A stretch of DNA of 64,000 bases from the NCBI GenBank assembly GCA_049325275.1, contig JBMOLU010000086.1, positions 62,001-126,000 on the forward strand. The letters run 5' to 3'. The translations under genes and the position numbers were made by a program. The DNA is from CAIQJJ01 sp049325275 (lineage in GTDB: Bacteria; Chloroflexota; Anaerolineae; Anaerolineales; UBA4823). The notes under the pieces were generated by a model. The model saw only the letters and a list, made by a program, of their open reading frames with translations, was not told the origin of the DNA and made no database searches. Positions 17,072 to 26,123 of this stretch are shown here, piece after piece. The first letter of the stretch is position 1, and every line of letters starts with the position of its first letter.

Positions 17072-17114
17072 TGTCCAGTTGGACAATACACTAGCCGGGG
17101 TCTTACAGTAAAAT
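17072..17114 (+). promoter_or_regulatory. Inverted repeat and -10 element upstream of the histidine kinase
   Basis: TGTCCA-GT-TGGACA (17072-17085) is a perfect dyad, with an additional TGTCCA half-site at 17057-17062. TAAAAT follows at 17109-17114, only seven bases before the ATG at 17121, and no Shine-Dalgarno is present. The dyad lies where an activator would sit and may bind the adjacent NarL-type regulator. Confidence 0.5.
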
Positions 17115-17120
17115 TTACCT

Positions 17121-18329
17121 ATGGAAAACAAGCTTTCTTTTGTTGGGCTGCCGTTTTACACTTTCATCACCCTGATCCTGGGCATCGTTGCTGCGATCGG
17201 CGTTGCTGCGCTGTGGGCTGCCGAGGCATGGACACGCCTGGCCGTTTTTGTCGCTGCGCTCAGCCTGCATCTGGCGATGTACTGGGTCTATGTTCGCTAT
17301 TACAACCATCCGCGCATTCACTTTATTTTTTACTCGCTGCAAACCCTGGTGATCCTGGGGGTCTTTTTCATCCTGCGTGGGTTGCCCGCTGCTGCAACCA
17401 TCCTCGGCACAATGATCTTGACGATGATAGGGGAATCCATTGGGCTGTGGGGCAACACTCGCCGTGCCCTGTATCTGAGCCTGGCGTATGGCGCCTTTGG
17501 GGTGATCCTGGTTTACTTTCTGGTACCTCACAACGAATTTACCAGCGCCTTGCTGACTTTGGGGATTAATGGCGGGTTCGTCATTACTTTATTGGTGATG
17601 TTCAATCAGCAACTGGTGCAGAAGCAGCAGGCGCTTGAACTGGCCGAGACGTTGGAAAGTGCCAACGCTTTGCTGACGGCATCCACGGCCAAAATTGAGC
17701 GGTTGACCTTACAAACCGAACGCCAGCGCATGGCGCGCGAACTGCACGACACCCTGGCACAGGGCGTCGCCGGGTTGTCGTTACAACTCGAAGCGGTCAA
17801 AATGCACCTCAAGGCCGGGCGGGCTGAACGTGCCCTGGCGATCACCGAACAGGCTATCGCCAGGGCGCACACCACCCTGGCCGAGTCGCGTGCCGCTATC
17901 GACGATTTGCGCGCTGGCCCCGAAGACCTGGTCGAATCCATCCAAGAAAAAGTCGAACGCTTTACCCAGGCAACCGGCATCCCGTGTCCGCTGGAACTTA
18001 ACCTGGGTGGGGCCTCATTGTCCGCTGAGCGCATCGAGCACGTGCTACGCATCTTGAGCGAATCACTGGCCAATATTGCCCATCATGCCCAGGCCAGTCA
18101 GGCCGGAGTGCGCTTTGACCTGGCTCACAGTGGTTTGCTGCTGGAGGTGCGCGATGACGGCAAAGGTTTTGCCGTGGACGAAAGCGCCGTCGCAGGCCAC
18201 TACGGTTTGGTCGGGATGCGCGAACGCGCCCGGCTGACCGGCGGAGTTTTGGAAATCGAATCGCAACCAGGGCACGGAACGCTGGTGCGTTTGCGCATCT
18301 TGCAAGGGCCGACGGGAGAGTTTGCATGA
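17121..18329 (+). CDS. NarL-type sensor histidine kinase
   Basis: A 402-residue kinase with five or six N-terminal membrane helices (residues 10-160) and no large extracellular loop, so it probably senses something in the membrane. A coiled coil (about 165-200) leads to the HisKA_3 box RMARELHDTLAQGVAGL with phospho-acceptor His209. The ATPase domain carries EVRDDGKGFAVDE and GLVGMRERARLTGG. Its stop overlaps the response regulator start (ATGA), the usual arrangement for a cognate pair. The very short distance from the -10 to the ATG suggests a leaderless mRNA. The layout resembles DesK/LiaS-like sensors of envelope state. Confidence 0.9.
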   Translation: MENKLSFVGLPFYTFITLILGIVAAIGVAALWAAEAWTRLAVFVAALSLHLAMYWVYVRYYNHPRIHFIFYSLQTLVILGVFFILRGLPAAATILGTMILTMIGESIGLWGNTRRALYLSLAYGAFGVILVYFLVPHNEFTSALLTLGINGGFVITLLVMFNQQLVQKQQALELAETLESANALLTASTAKIERLTLQTERQRMARELHDTLAQGVAGLSLQLEAVKMHLKAGRAERALAITEQAIARAHTTLAESRAAIDDLRAGPEDLVESIQEKVERFTQATGIPCPLELNLGGASLSAERIEHVLRILSESLANIAHHAQASQAGVRFDLAHSGLLLEVRDDGKGFAVDESAVAGHYGLVGMRERARLTGGVLEIESQPGHGTLVRLRILQGPTGEFA

Positions 18330-18991
18330 ATCCGATACGGGTGATGATTGTCGAAGACCATCTCATCGTGCGTGAGGGGCTGGCGCTGATCCTGGAGAAC
18401 GCCGAGAATGTCGCGGTGGTGGGTGAAGCGGCCGACGGGGCTGCCTGTCTACGGCTGGTGCCTGAACTGAAGCCAGACGTAATTCTGATGGACTTGCAAA
18501 TGCCCCACATGGACGGCATCACGGCTATTGGCCATCTACGGCGCGATTACTCCGAAATCGCCATTGTTATTTTGACCACCTTCAACGAAGATGCCCTGAT
18601 GCTGCGCGGTTTGCAGGCCGGGGCACGCGGCTACCTGCTCAAAGACACCAGCCGCGAAAACCTGCTGGATACCATTTATGCCGCGGCCAAAGGAGAGGCC
18701 CTGCTCAAACCCGATTTGTTGGCGCGCGTCCTGGCTTCTGCCTCTACCCTGGACGAACTGGCTTCCACGCCATCCCCTGCGCACACGGCCGGCGGGATGG
18801 CGCTGACCGAACGCGAGCTGGCCGTCTTGCAATCGGCGGCGCGCGGTGAGCGTAATAAAGAGATCGCCTACCACCTGGGCATCAGCGAACGCACCGTCAA
18901 GGCCCATCTGGCGAGTGTTTACCAAAAGCTCGGTGTTGATTCACGTACCGCAGCCGTGGCTGCTGCGGCGCAAAAAGGCTGGTTGCCTTGA
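18326..18991 (+). CDS. NarL/LuxR-family response regulator
   Basis: A 221-residue regulator with a receiver domain (about 4-120) and C-terminal LuxR-type helix-turn-helix (about 155-215). Acidic pocket Glu10-Asp11, phospho-acceptor Asp56 in ILMDLQMP, the switch Thr in ILTTF and Lys in LLKDTS are all present. The DNA-binding helix is NKEIAYHLGISERTVKAH. It is co-translated with the preceding kinase. The TGTCCA dyad upstream of the kinase gene is a candidate binding site, and neighbouring membrane genes may be in the regulon. Confidence 0.93.
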   Translation: MNPIRVMIVEDHLIVREGLALILENAENVAVVGEAADGAACLRLVPELKPDVILMDLQMPHMDGITAIGHLRRDYSEIAIVILTTFNEDALMLRGLQAGARGYLLKDTSRENLLDTIYAAAKGEALLKPDLLARVLASASTLDELASTPSPAHTAGGMALTERELAVLQSAARGERNKEIAYHLGISERTVKAHLASVYQKLGVDSRTAAVAAAAQKGWLP

Positions 18992-19051
18992 GGTAGTCTC
19001 GCTCTTTCAGCGACACGAGATAGCTTGTTGTACGGATAGGAGGAATCCGAT

Positions 19052-20083
19052 ATGCAATACACATCCTTGGGCCGCACCGGCCTGCAAGTTTCGCGCATTT
19101 GTCTGGGCTGCATGAGCTTTGGGCAGCCCGGTTGGCTCGGTTGGGATTGGGTGCTGGATGAAGAAGCCGCTGCCCCCTTCTTTCGCCGTGCCATCGAACT
19201 GGGCATCAACTTCTTCGACACATCCGATACCTATTCTGCCGGGCGCAGTGAGGAGATCACCGGGCGTTGGCTGAAGGAATATGCCAATCGCGACGAAGCC
19301 GTCATCGCCACCAAGGTTTTCTTTGGCCCCGGCGACCGGCCTAACCGGAGCGGGCTATCGCGCAAGCACATCCAACAGGCGTGCGAGGCCAGTCTGCGCC
19401 GCCTGGGGGTCGAGACGATTGACCTGTACCAGATCCACCGTCTCGACCCGCACACCCCTCTCGAAGAGACGCTCGCTGCCCTTGACCAGCTCGTCACGCA
19501 GGGCAAAGTGCGCTACCTTGGGGCGAGTTCGATGTATGCCTGGCAGTTCATGAAGGCCCTTGGGCTTTCGGACCGGCATGGCTGGGCGCGCTTCGTCTCG
19601 ATGCAGAGTCATTACAACTTGCTCTACCGTGAAGAAGAACGTGAGATGATGCCGTTGTGCCAGGCCGAAGGCGTCGGTATGATCCCCTGGTCACCGCTGG
19701 CGCGCGGTGTGCTGGCCCGGCAACCCGCTGGCGAGACAGAAATCACATCCCGTTCCGAGGTAGATCCCTTCGTCAAGGCCTTTCAGACCGAGGCGGACCG
19801 GCAGATTGTGACAGCAGTTTGCAATATCGCCGGCGTACGTCAGGTAAAACCGGGCCAGGTGGCGCTGGCCTGGCTGCTGGCGCGACCGGCCCTGGCGGCC
19901 CCCATTCTTGGCGTGTCGAAGCTGCACCACCTGGAAGAAGCCGTCGCGGCGGTCGATATCCGCTTGACGGATGACGAAACGGACACGCTTGAAGCGCCCT
20001 ACCGGGTCAGGCCGTCGTTCGGCATTACCCCGCCGTTCGACTATCCCCCACCCGGTGCAGTCCACGATCGCCAAAACCTGTGA
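19052..20083 (+). CDS. Aldo/keto reductase
   Basis: A 343-residue (beta/alpha)8 barrel oxidoreductase that should use NADPH to reduce carbonyl substrates. The catalytic tetrad is intact: Asp56 and Tyr61 in FFDTSDTYSAG, Lys88 in ATKVFF and His129 in YQIHRLD. The C-terminal cofactor-binding segment is present (WLLARPALAAPILGVSKLHHL). The closest general type is the YajO/Tas-like AKR group, from the LGRTGLQVSRICLGCMSFG start. Ribosome binding site AGGAGG. Substrate unknown. Sixty bases downstream of the response regulator; its own promoter is likely but not evident. Confidence 0.9.
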   Translation: MQYTSLGRTGLQVSRICLGCMSFGQPGWLGWDWVLDEEAAAPFFRRAIELGINFFDTSDTYSAGRSEEITGRWLKEYANRDEAVIATKVFFGPGDRPNRSGLSRKHIQQACEASLRRLGVETIDLYQIHRLDPHTPLEETLAALDQLVTQGKVRYLGASSMYAWQFMKALGLSDRHGWARFVSMQSHYNLLYREEEREMMPLCQAEGVGMIPWSPLARGVLARQPAGETEITSRSEVDPFVKAFQTEADRQIVTAVCNIAGVRQVKPGQVALAWLLARPALAAPILGVSKLHHLEEAVAAVDIRLTDDETDTLEAPYRVRPSFGITPPFDYPPPGAVHDRQNL

Positions 20084-20164
20084 CCGGCGAACGAGCACTC
20101 GTTTCGCCCGCCGGTGCTTCTAGCAACCACTGCCGCACTGCGTGCACGATTCCCGGCAGGGCGG

Positions 20165-20322
20165 CGAGCGATTCTTGCGCCAGCTCCACCGCCTCGGCCC
20201 CGTTGCTGGCCTCGCCCATCACTTGCAGGTTGGCTTCGGTTTCCCGCATGGCGACGAGTCCTTTACGAACGACAATGTGATCGTCGACGACGAGGATACG
20301 AATGTTCTCGCTCGTATCTTCA
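20165..20322 (-). pseudogene. Remnant of a NarL-type response regulator (receiver N-terminus)
   Basis: The minus strand encodes NIRILVVDDHIVVRKGLVAM followed by a receiver-like EANLQVMGEASNGAEAVELA, clearly the first 45 residues of a LuxR-class receiver. The phospho-acceptor strand, the rest of the receiver and the DNA-binding domain are missing. The open frame that contains it has no related sequence before or after this stretch. It directly follows a kinase remnant in another frame, so the pair is a decayed two-component operon. Confidence 0.75.
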
Positions 20323-20550
20323 TCTCCACCGCGATGATCGTTCCCGCACCGGGCCGGCTTTCGACGTGGACTTGGGCACTCAGGCTTTCGGAGCGCTCGT
20401 GCATCGTTTCCAGACCCATGCCGCCATTCTGGACGTTTGCCGGATCGAATCCGACGCCGTCGTCTTCGATTTTCAGGATCAGCGCTTGCCCGCTGTCGAA
20501 CATCATGGGTACGGATGCCAGGAGGCGAAAGCGGCCCGCGCCGGATGCCC
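20323..20550 (-). pseudogene. Remnant of a histidine kinase (ATPase domain C-terminus)
   Basis: The minus strand reads LILKIEDDGVGFDPANVQNG then MGLETMHERSESLSAQVHVE and PGAGTIIAVEMKI, the G1, F and G2 boxes and the end of a HisKA_3-type ATPase domain. No H-box or sensor region precedes it, because the hypB stop (20552) lies just upstream. The frame then runs without a stop into the response regulator remnant, indicating frameshift decay. This is a different kinase from the intact one at 17121. Confidence 0.75.
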
Positions 20551-20551
20551 G

Positions 20552-21223
20552 TCAGCTTTTTGCGGGCGCTTGCTGCACCAGCCAGGCCAGCCATGCCTCC
20601 AGGCCTTCGCCGGTGCGGCAGGAGAGCGGGAAGGTGATCACGCCAGGGTTGAGCGTTTCGACGCCCTGACGGAAATAATCCATGCGGAACGGCACGTAGG
20701 GCAGCAGGTCGATCTTGTTGATCACCAGCGCATCCACCCCGCGATAGGTGGCCGGGTATTTGTAGGGCTTGTCGTCGCCCTCTGGGATGGAAGCCACCAG
20801 CACGGTTTTGTGCGTGCCCAGGGCGAAGCTGGCCGGGCAGACCAGGTTGCCGACGTTTTCGACGATCAGCAGGTCGATCTGGCCGAGATCGAGCTTGGGC
20901 AGTGCCTGGCTGACCATCACGGCGTCGAGATGGCAGTCGCCGCCGGTATTGATTTGCACGGCCTGGCTTGCCCCGGCGGCGGCGGCGCGGTCGGCGTCGA
21001 TGCTGGTGGCGATGTCGCCATCAATTACACCGATGCGCAGCTTGCCCGCCAGCCGCGAGACGGTCTGCTCGATCAGCGACGTCTTGCCGGCGCCCGGCGA
21101 GGCCAGGATATTGATGGCGAAGACGGAAACTGCATCCAGGATGGCGCGGTTTTCGGCCGCCAGGCGGTCGTTGGCCGAGAGGATTTTTTCGACGATGGGG
21201 ATACGGGATGTGGTAGAAGTCAT
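20552..21223 (-). CDS. hypB: Hydrogenase nickel incorporation GTPase HypB
   Basis: A 223-residue SIMIBI-class GTPase. The P-loop is SPGAGKTSL (Gly44-Ser49 region), switch/Walker B motifs include GVIDGDIATS, and the base-specificity motif is NKIDLLPYV. HypB supplies nickel to [NiFe] hydrogenase precursors together with HypA. This copy has no His-rich N-terminal nickel store. hypA lies about 5 kb upstream on the same strand, separated by a WD40 lipoprotein and a HAD phosphatase gene. No hydrogenase structural gene is in the window, so the target (hydrogenase or urease) is not visible. Confidence 0.93.
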   Translation of the reverse strand: MTSTTSRIPIVEKILSANDRLAAENRAILDAVSVFAINILASPGAGKTSLIEQTVSRLAGKLRIGVIDGDIATSIDADRAAAAGASQAVQINTGGDCHLDAVMVSQALPKLDLGQIDLLIVENVGNLVCPASFALGTHKTVLVASIPEGDDKPYKYPATYRGVDALVINKIDLLPYVPFRMDYFRQGVETLNPGVITFPLSCRTGEGLEAWLAWLVQQAPAKS

Positions 21224-21323
21224 GCGCCTATTTTACCTTGTCCGTTGGTTGGCGCAACAGACGGGGCAGTTTTTCTTCCGTGTTGGCCGTTCCTCGATGA
21301 ACAGGCTGCGCCAGACCCGGCGC

Positions 21324-21980
21324 TCACAAAAAGCTCTCCAAAGACGCCAGGCTTTCCACCACAGCCACGCAAGGATACTGCTCGAAATCGCTGCGCCGGG
21401 TGGCACCGGTCAGCACGGCTGCGAAAGCCACACCGGCGCGTTGGGCGGTTTCCGCATCCACCAGGCTGTCGCCGATATACAAGACTTCCGATGGCAGATT
21501 GCCCAGGCGTTCGAGCGCCAGGTACAAACCTTGCGGATCGGGTTTGTGGCGCTGCACATCTTCTCCGCCTACGATCACGTCGGGCAGGGTATCGAGCTTC
21601 TCGCGTTGCAGGGTGTCCACGATACGATAACGATACTTCGTGGAGACGATCCCCAGTTTTTTGCCGTGCGCTTTCAGGGTATGCAAGGTTGCCGCCGTGC
21701 TTTCATAGAGCACGGTACGATCGACCATCACCTCGTCGGCGCGCTGCACGAAGAGACGCACGAATTCCGGGGTGCGGGCGGTGTGTTCTTGCCCGGCCAG
21801 TGCGGCCAGCGTATCGGGCAGGGATTTGCCGATGGTGGCATACACGGCTTCGGCCCGTGCGGCCGGCAGGCCGAGGCCTGCCAAGGCAAAATTGGCGCAT
21901 TCCAGGATGCCCTGCGACGAGTCGGCCAGGGTGTAGTCGAAGTCGAAGAGAAAGGCCGAGAAGGTGGGCTTAGGGTTCAT
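21324..21980 (-). CDS. HAD-superfamily phosphatase, phosphoglycolate phosphatase-like
   Basis: A 218-residue subclass I HAD hydrolase. Motif I is FLFDFDYTLADSS, with nucleophile Asp13 and acid/base Asp15. An alpha-helical cap follows, and motif III/IV appears as KPDPQGLYLAL with GDSLVDAETAQRAG. It should dephosphorylate a small phosphate ester; the substrate is not predictable. Its start overlaps the end of the WD40 gene by 11 bases, so it is in that transcription unit. Confidence 0.85.
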   Translation of the reverse strand: MNPKPTFSAFLFDFDYTLADSSQGILECANFALAGLGLPAARAEAVYATIGKSLPDTLAALAGQEHTARTPEFVRLFVQRADEVMVDRTVLYESTAATLHTLKAHGKKLGIVSTKYRYRIVDTLQREKLDTLPDVIVGGEDVQRHKPDPQGLYLALERLGNLPSEVLYIGDSLVDAETAQRAGVAFAAVLTGATRRSDFEQYPCVAVVESLASLESFL

Positions 21981-24900
21981 CGCGGACGGCCCAGAGCTTC
22001 ACCAGGCCGTCCTCACCGGCCGTTGCCATGGTCTTGCCGTCGCCAGAAAAGGCGATGGCATTGACCGGGCCGATATGACCGTTGAAGGTGGCGATCACCT
22101 GCCAGTTAGCTACATCGACGATGGCGATCGAGCCATCCCACATACCCACAGCGATCAGGCGGTTATCCGGGCTGAAGGCCAGGGCGGTGATTTGGCTTTC
22201 GTCATAGAAATAGTGACCGCCACTCGAAAAACCCAGCCGGTTGATTTCTTGTTTGGCGCTGTCTTGCAGAATGATTTGAGCATCTCCTGTTACATTACCA
22301 CTCCATTGCTCGGTTACGATGCGCCATTGCCCATCCGGGCTGATGGCTGAGCGTTCAACTCGATCGTATATGGTCATCCACGCCGCCCCACCCCACTCGG
22401 TTTCTTCTTGCAGCTGATAGGTGCCATCGGCCTGTTGTGCATAGATCCGTCCGGGTGTTCCTGCGGCCTGGGTGGTTAACTGGGTGCCGTCGAGGCTGAA
22501 GTTGGCCGCATAAAAGCCAGGGAAAACCTTTCCCACCAGCATGCTGTCAACAATGAATTCTCCTTCGGCCGCTGCTGCACCTTCTAATATCTGCCCAAAG
22601 GCCCCTGTTTTGGCGTCCCAAAGCGACATTTGCATGCCGCTGGAGACTGCCAGCCAGTCACCTTTCGGGCTGGCGGCCAGGATCGTGCCTGAGTAAATGG
22701 AGGTGGTTTGCAGCAAAGTGCCATCGTCCGGGCGCAGCATCCAGGCGGTGTTGCTACCCCAGGCGCGTAAATTGCCATCCAACCCCAGGATCAAACCGCG
22801 GATTGGGCCAGAGTGGGTGCTCAGGCTTTCGATGGCCTTGCCACTGGCAACATCCCAAAAGATGATCTGGTTATCAGAATCAACAGAAAGCAGCCGCGTG
22901 CCGGCAGGGTTGAAACGCACTTGCTGAAGCGGGGCAGCGTGCCCTTCCAGGTGAGCAAGCAGGTTGTTGGTGTTTATTTCGTATAGCCATATACTGCGTT
23001 CGCTGTCGCCGACGGCCAGCAAGCGGTTATCGGGGCTGAGGGCGGCGGTAGTGACAAATTGCTCGTAGGCAATCAGGCTGGGATCAACTTCACTGGTAAT
23101 GGGATTCACCTGGCTGCTTCCGGAATACTGTTTGATTCTGTACGGCCGGGTGATTTCGGGGCGTATATCCCACACCCAGGCCGTGCCGCCTGCCGCGCCG
23201 ACAACGAATTGTCCGTCAGCGCTGAATGACAGGGCGGTGATTGCCGCGTCCACACCGCCCACCGCATTGACGATCTTTCCCGTGCGGCTTTCCCAGATAC
23301 GAACGTAGCGATCCCGAATGACGGCGGCCACCAACTTTCCGTTGGGGCTAATCGTGGGCAGCTTGATGGTTGTGTACTGGCTCCCGCCGTATAGCCTGGC
23401 AAGAGGTTGGCCTGCGGCAAGGTCATAAGTTTGCAGGGCGCCGTTTCCATTTCCGTAGACGAGCAAATCGCCTTGGGAGCTGATCTGAACGGGTAAGTCG
23501 TCGGGGAACTCACCCAGCAGCGTGTTGGCAGATAAATTCCAGACCTGAATGTGCTTATCCGCTACACCGGCAGCCAGGATTTGCCCGTTCGCCAGTTGAA
23601 CGATCGATTCGACCTCGCTTGTCATCGGGAGATGGGCAATTTCACTCAGTGGGCTGCCGCCGAAGATCGAGACGCCCTGGGCATCGCCCGTCAACAAGGT
23701 AGCGGTGGGGGTGTTCGACCAAAGAACTTCTTTGAGCGCCCCCCGACCCAATTGGGCGATCACTTGCATTTGGGCGGCATTGGCGGGCGAGATGGCACCC
23801 TCGGGCAGCGAAGACGTTTCGGGCACCGTCACTGCCTGGGTGGGGGCCGGCGTTTCGACCCAGGTGTCTTCCGGCGTGGGAAAGGCAGTTGGCGGCACGA
23901 CGGCGATGAAATCGGTTTGTGCGGCTGCATTTCGGATTGCGTTGATATCCCATAACTGAAACTGCCCACTTTGTCCGATGGCCAGCGTGTCACTATCCGG
24001 GCTGATGGCGAGATCGCTTCCATAGCTGGCGGCTTCGATCGGCATCCAATCGAGCAGGGTGCCGGTTGTGGTCTTCCAGAAGTACAGGTTACTCTGGATT
24101 TTGGCGATTAGCAGGCCGCCATCAGGGCTAAAGCGGAGTGATTGGGTGTCCCATCCGTCTGAAACGGGTAAGGCGAGCATTTCGCCGCTTTCCAAATTCC
24201 ACAGCTCGATCTGGTAACTGCCCGAGGGGCTGCTGTAACTGCGGGCAAGAAGTGAGCCTTTTAAAGCGGCGGCCATGTTGGCCTGGTTTTCGATGGGCAG
24301 TGCGAACTGTTTGAGCAATTGACCCTTGTCGATATCCCAAATTTGGGCGCTATCGATAGCATCCCATATCAGGAGATCGTCACTGTAATGGCCAGTGATG
24401 GCATACAGGCGTTTGCCGTCTGCCGAGAAGGATACCTGTGTGACATACGAGCGTGTCGCCAGCTCTAGGCGCTTGACCAGGGTTGCGGTGGCGATATCCC
24501 AGATTTCGGCCGCGCCACTGTTGCAGAAAGCGATTTGTCCGTTATCCGGTGAAAAGGCCAGGCCATAAACAACGTCAACACTGTCCATGTAGTTTGGCCC
24601 GGCATCCATGCGGTCGCTGGTTCGCGCCAGGATTAACGCACCGTCAGCCGTATCCCACACCAGCACATCACCGCTTTTCGTCATCCCGGCCAGTTGGCTG
24701 CCGTCACTGTTAAAGGCCCAGGCGAGCAGCGGGCCATAAGGGTTGTCGAGCGAGACGATCACGCTCTGGCTTTCTATATCCCATAATTGCACATTTTGCC
24801 TGCCCATTGCCAGGGTTTTGCCGTTCGGGCTGAACAATACACTGCTGCCGTCGGCGTAACCTTCAAGGTATCGGGCAGCGAGAAACGGGTCGAGCGAAAC

Positions 24901-26004
24901 GGCGGTTCCATCGGCCGGTTCGATCTGCCCGCTGGTGAGATCGTAGACTTGATCGGGTTGTTCGTTGATCGAGACCGTGATCTGATTGCCGTCGGTGCTA
25001 AAACGGATCCGGGTGATGCTGTCCGCGAAGCCCGTGACGACACGTTCCAGAATGCCGCTCGTGGTGGCAAACAGGCGTAGCACGCCATCTTCGCCGCCGG
25101 ATGCCACGTAGCGCCCGTCGGGGCTAAAGTCCACGCTATTGATTTGGGCAATGTGAGGGATCGAAAACTGTTCGGCGCCGGTTTTGAAATCCCAGAGATA
25201 GAGCAAATAGTTGCTGTTGTCGTGATAACCGGCTGCCAACAGGCGGTTATCAGGGCTGATCGCGGGCGCACTCATGTTATTGGGATTTTCTGGGTACAAA
25301 ACTGTGTAATCTGGAGCCTGAAAAGTATCTTCCGGTTCAAGAGGGAAAACGCTGGCGAAGCTGAAACGTATTGGCGTTACCGAATATTCGGAGTACCTGC
25401 TTCCATCATTAACACATGAAATATACCGTTGATCGGCTGAGAAGCGGATGCCTCTGGCACAATCACATTCCCGTATTTCCCCCGTGCTTGTATTGATGAT
25501 GGAGGTTGCACTTTCCCAATCCATATCGTAGACCTGAAACGATTGTTTTGATGCAACTAACCAGCGGCCATCGCTGCTGAACCCTTCAATGTTTGACCAG
25601 GAATAAGACCCTGGATCGGCCGTGCCGAGTTCTTCGCCGCTGGCCGCATCCAACCAGCGCAGGGTGGGGTTTTCTGTTTCTTTTCCTTCCAGGACGGCAA
25701 TCAGCCTGCCATCGGGTGAACGCACGACTTCGCCAGCCAGACCCTTGCCCAGGATGGCAAACGGTTTTGCCGGGCTGAGATCCGGCCAGGGTGTGGCATC
25801 GGACACGGGTTCCGTCTCGGTGGCGCTAGCCGTAGCGGTGATTGCCGGTGTGGCGCTGCTTGTCGGTGCCGGCTGAGCCGTTGGCGTGGATGTGGCGCTT
25901 GATGGAGGCTTTGTACTGGCCCCGGCGTTGCAGGCGGCCAGCACAATCACGCCCAGGGCGCAGAACAGCAAGAAACGTTTCGGCATCAGATGAAGGTGCT
26001 TCAT
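21970..26004 (-). CDS. Very large WD40-repeat lipoprotein
   Basis: A 1344-residue lipoprotein. The signal peptide ends in a VLAAC lipobox, followed by a Ser/Thr/Pro linker. The rest is WD40 repeats recognisable by units such as ALSFSADGQFVVGAAGGTAW and AIAFSGDGKTMATAGEDGLV, enough for at least two to three beta-propellers, with a low-complexity Thr/Pro linker near the middle (about residues 700-740). Such proteins are common extracytoplasmic interaction platforms; no enzymatic domain is visible. The ATG at 26004 was chosen because AAAGGGG precedes it and the signal peptide follows. The open frame upstream overlaps hypA out of frame and is spurious. Confidence 0.85.
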   Translation of the reverse strand: MKHLHLMPKRFLLFCALGVIVLAACNAGASTKPPSSATSTPTAQPAPTSSATPAITATASATETEPVSDATPWPDLSPAKPFAILGKGLAGEVVRSPDGRLIAVLEGKETENPTLRWLDAASGEELGTADPGSYSWSNIEGFSSDGRWLVASKQSFQVYDMDWESATSIINTSTGEIRECDCARGIRFSADQRYISCVNDGSRYSEYSVTPIRFSFASVFPLEPEDTFQAPDYTVLYPENPNNMSAPAISPDNRLLAAGYHDNSNYLLYLWDFKTGAEQFSIPHIAQINSVDFSPDGRYVASGGEDGVLRLFATTSGILERVVTGFADSITRIRFSTDGNQITVSINEQPDQVYDLTSGQIEPADGTAVSLDPFLAARYLEGYADGSSVLFSPNGKTLAMGRQNVQLWDIESQSVIVSLDNPYGPLLAWAFNSDGSQLAGMTKSGDVLVWDTADGALILARTSDRMDAGPNYMDSVDVVYGLAFSPDNGQIAFCNSGAAEIWDIATATLVKRLELATRSYVTQVSFSADGKRLYAITGHYSDDLLIWDAIDSAQIWDIDKGQLLKQFALPIENQANMAAALKGSLLARSYSSPSGSYQIELWNLESGEMLALPVSDGWDTQSLRFSPDGGLLIAKIQSNLYFWKTTTGTLLDWMPIEAASYGSDLAISPDSDTLAIGQSGQFQLWDINAIRNAAAQTDFIAVVPPTAFPTPEDTWVETPAPTQAVTVPETSSLPEGAISPANAAQMQVIAQLGRGALKEVLWSNTPTATLLTGDAQGVSIFGGSPLSEIAHLPMTSEVESIVQLANGQILAAGVADKHIQVWNLSANTLLGEFPDDLPVQISSQGDLLVYGNGNGALQTYDLAAGQPLARLYGGSQYTTIKLPTISPNGKLVAAVIRDRYVRIWESRTGKIVNAVGGVDAAITALSFSADGQFVVGAAGGTAWVWDIRPEITRPYRIKQYSGSSQVNPITSEVDPSLIAYEQFVTTAALSPDNRLLAVGDSERSIWLYEINTNNLLAHLEGHAAPLQQVRFNPAGTRLLSVDSDNQIIFWDVASGKAIESLSTHSGPIRGLILGLDGNLRAWGSNTAWMLRPDDGTLLQTTSIYSGTILAASPKGDWLAVSSGMQMSLWDAKTGAFGQILEGAAAAEGEFIVDSMLVGKVFPGFYAANFSLDGTQLTTQAAGTPGRIYAQQADGTYQLQEETEWGGAAWMTIYDRVERSAISPDGQWRIVTEQWSGNVTGDAQIILQDSAKQEINRLGFSSGGHYFYDESQITALAFSPDNRLIAVGMWDGSIAIVDVANWQVIATFNGHIGPVNAIAFSGDGKTMATAGEDGLVKLWAVRDEP

Positions 26005-26123
26005 GAAAAATACCCCTTTCCAGGTCAGGTGAGATGGTTGAAGACATACGTTAAATCTGACTTTCTGGCGCCCACGATTGTTCCCCGTCTTGCCACAGTC
26101 TTCAGCTTTCCCCAAAAACCTGT

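Noticed and set aside
20025..20594. A 189-residue intact response regulator
   Set aside because: Only about 45 residues match a receiver; the flanks are Arg-rich out-of-frame sequence and the phospho-acceptor region is missing, so it is called a pseudogene.
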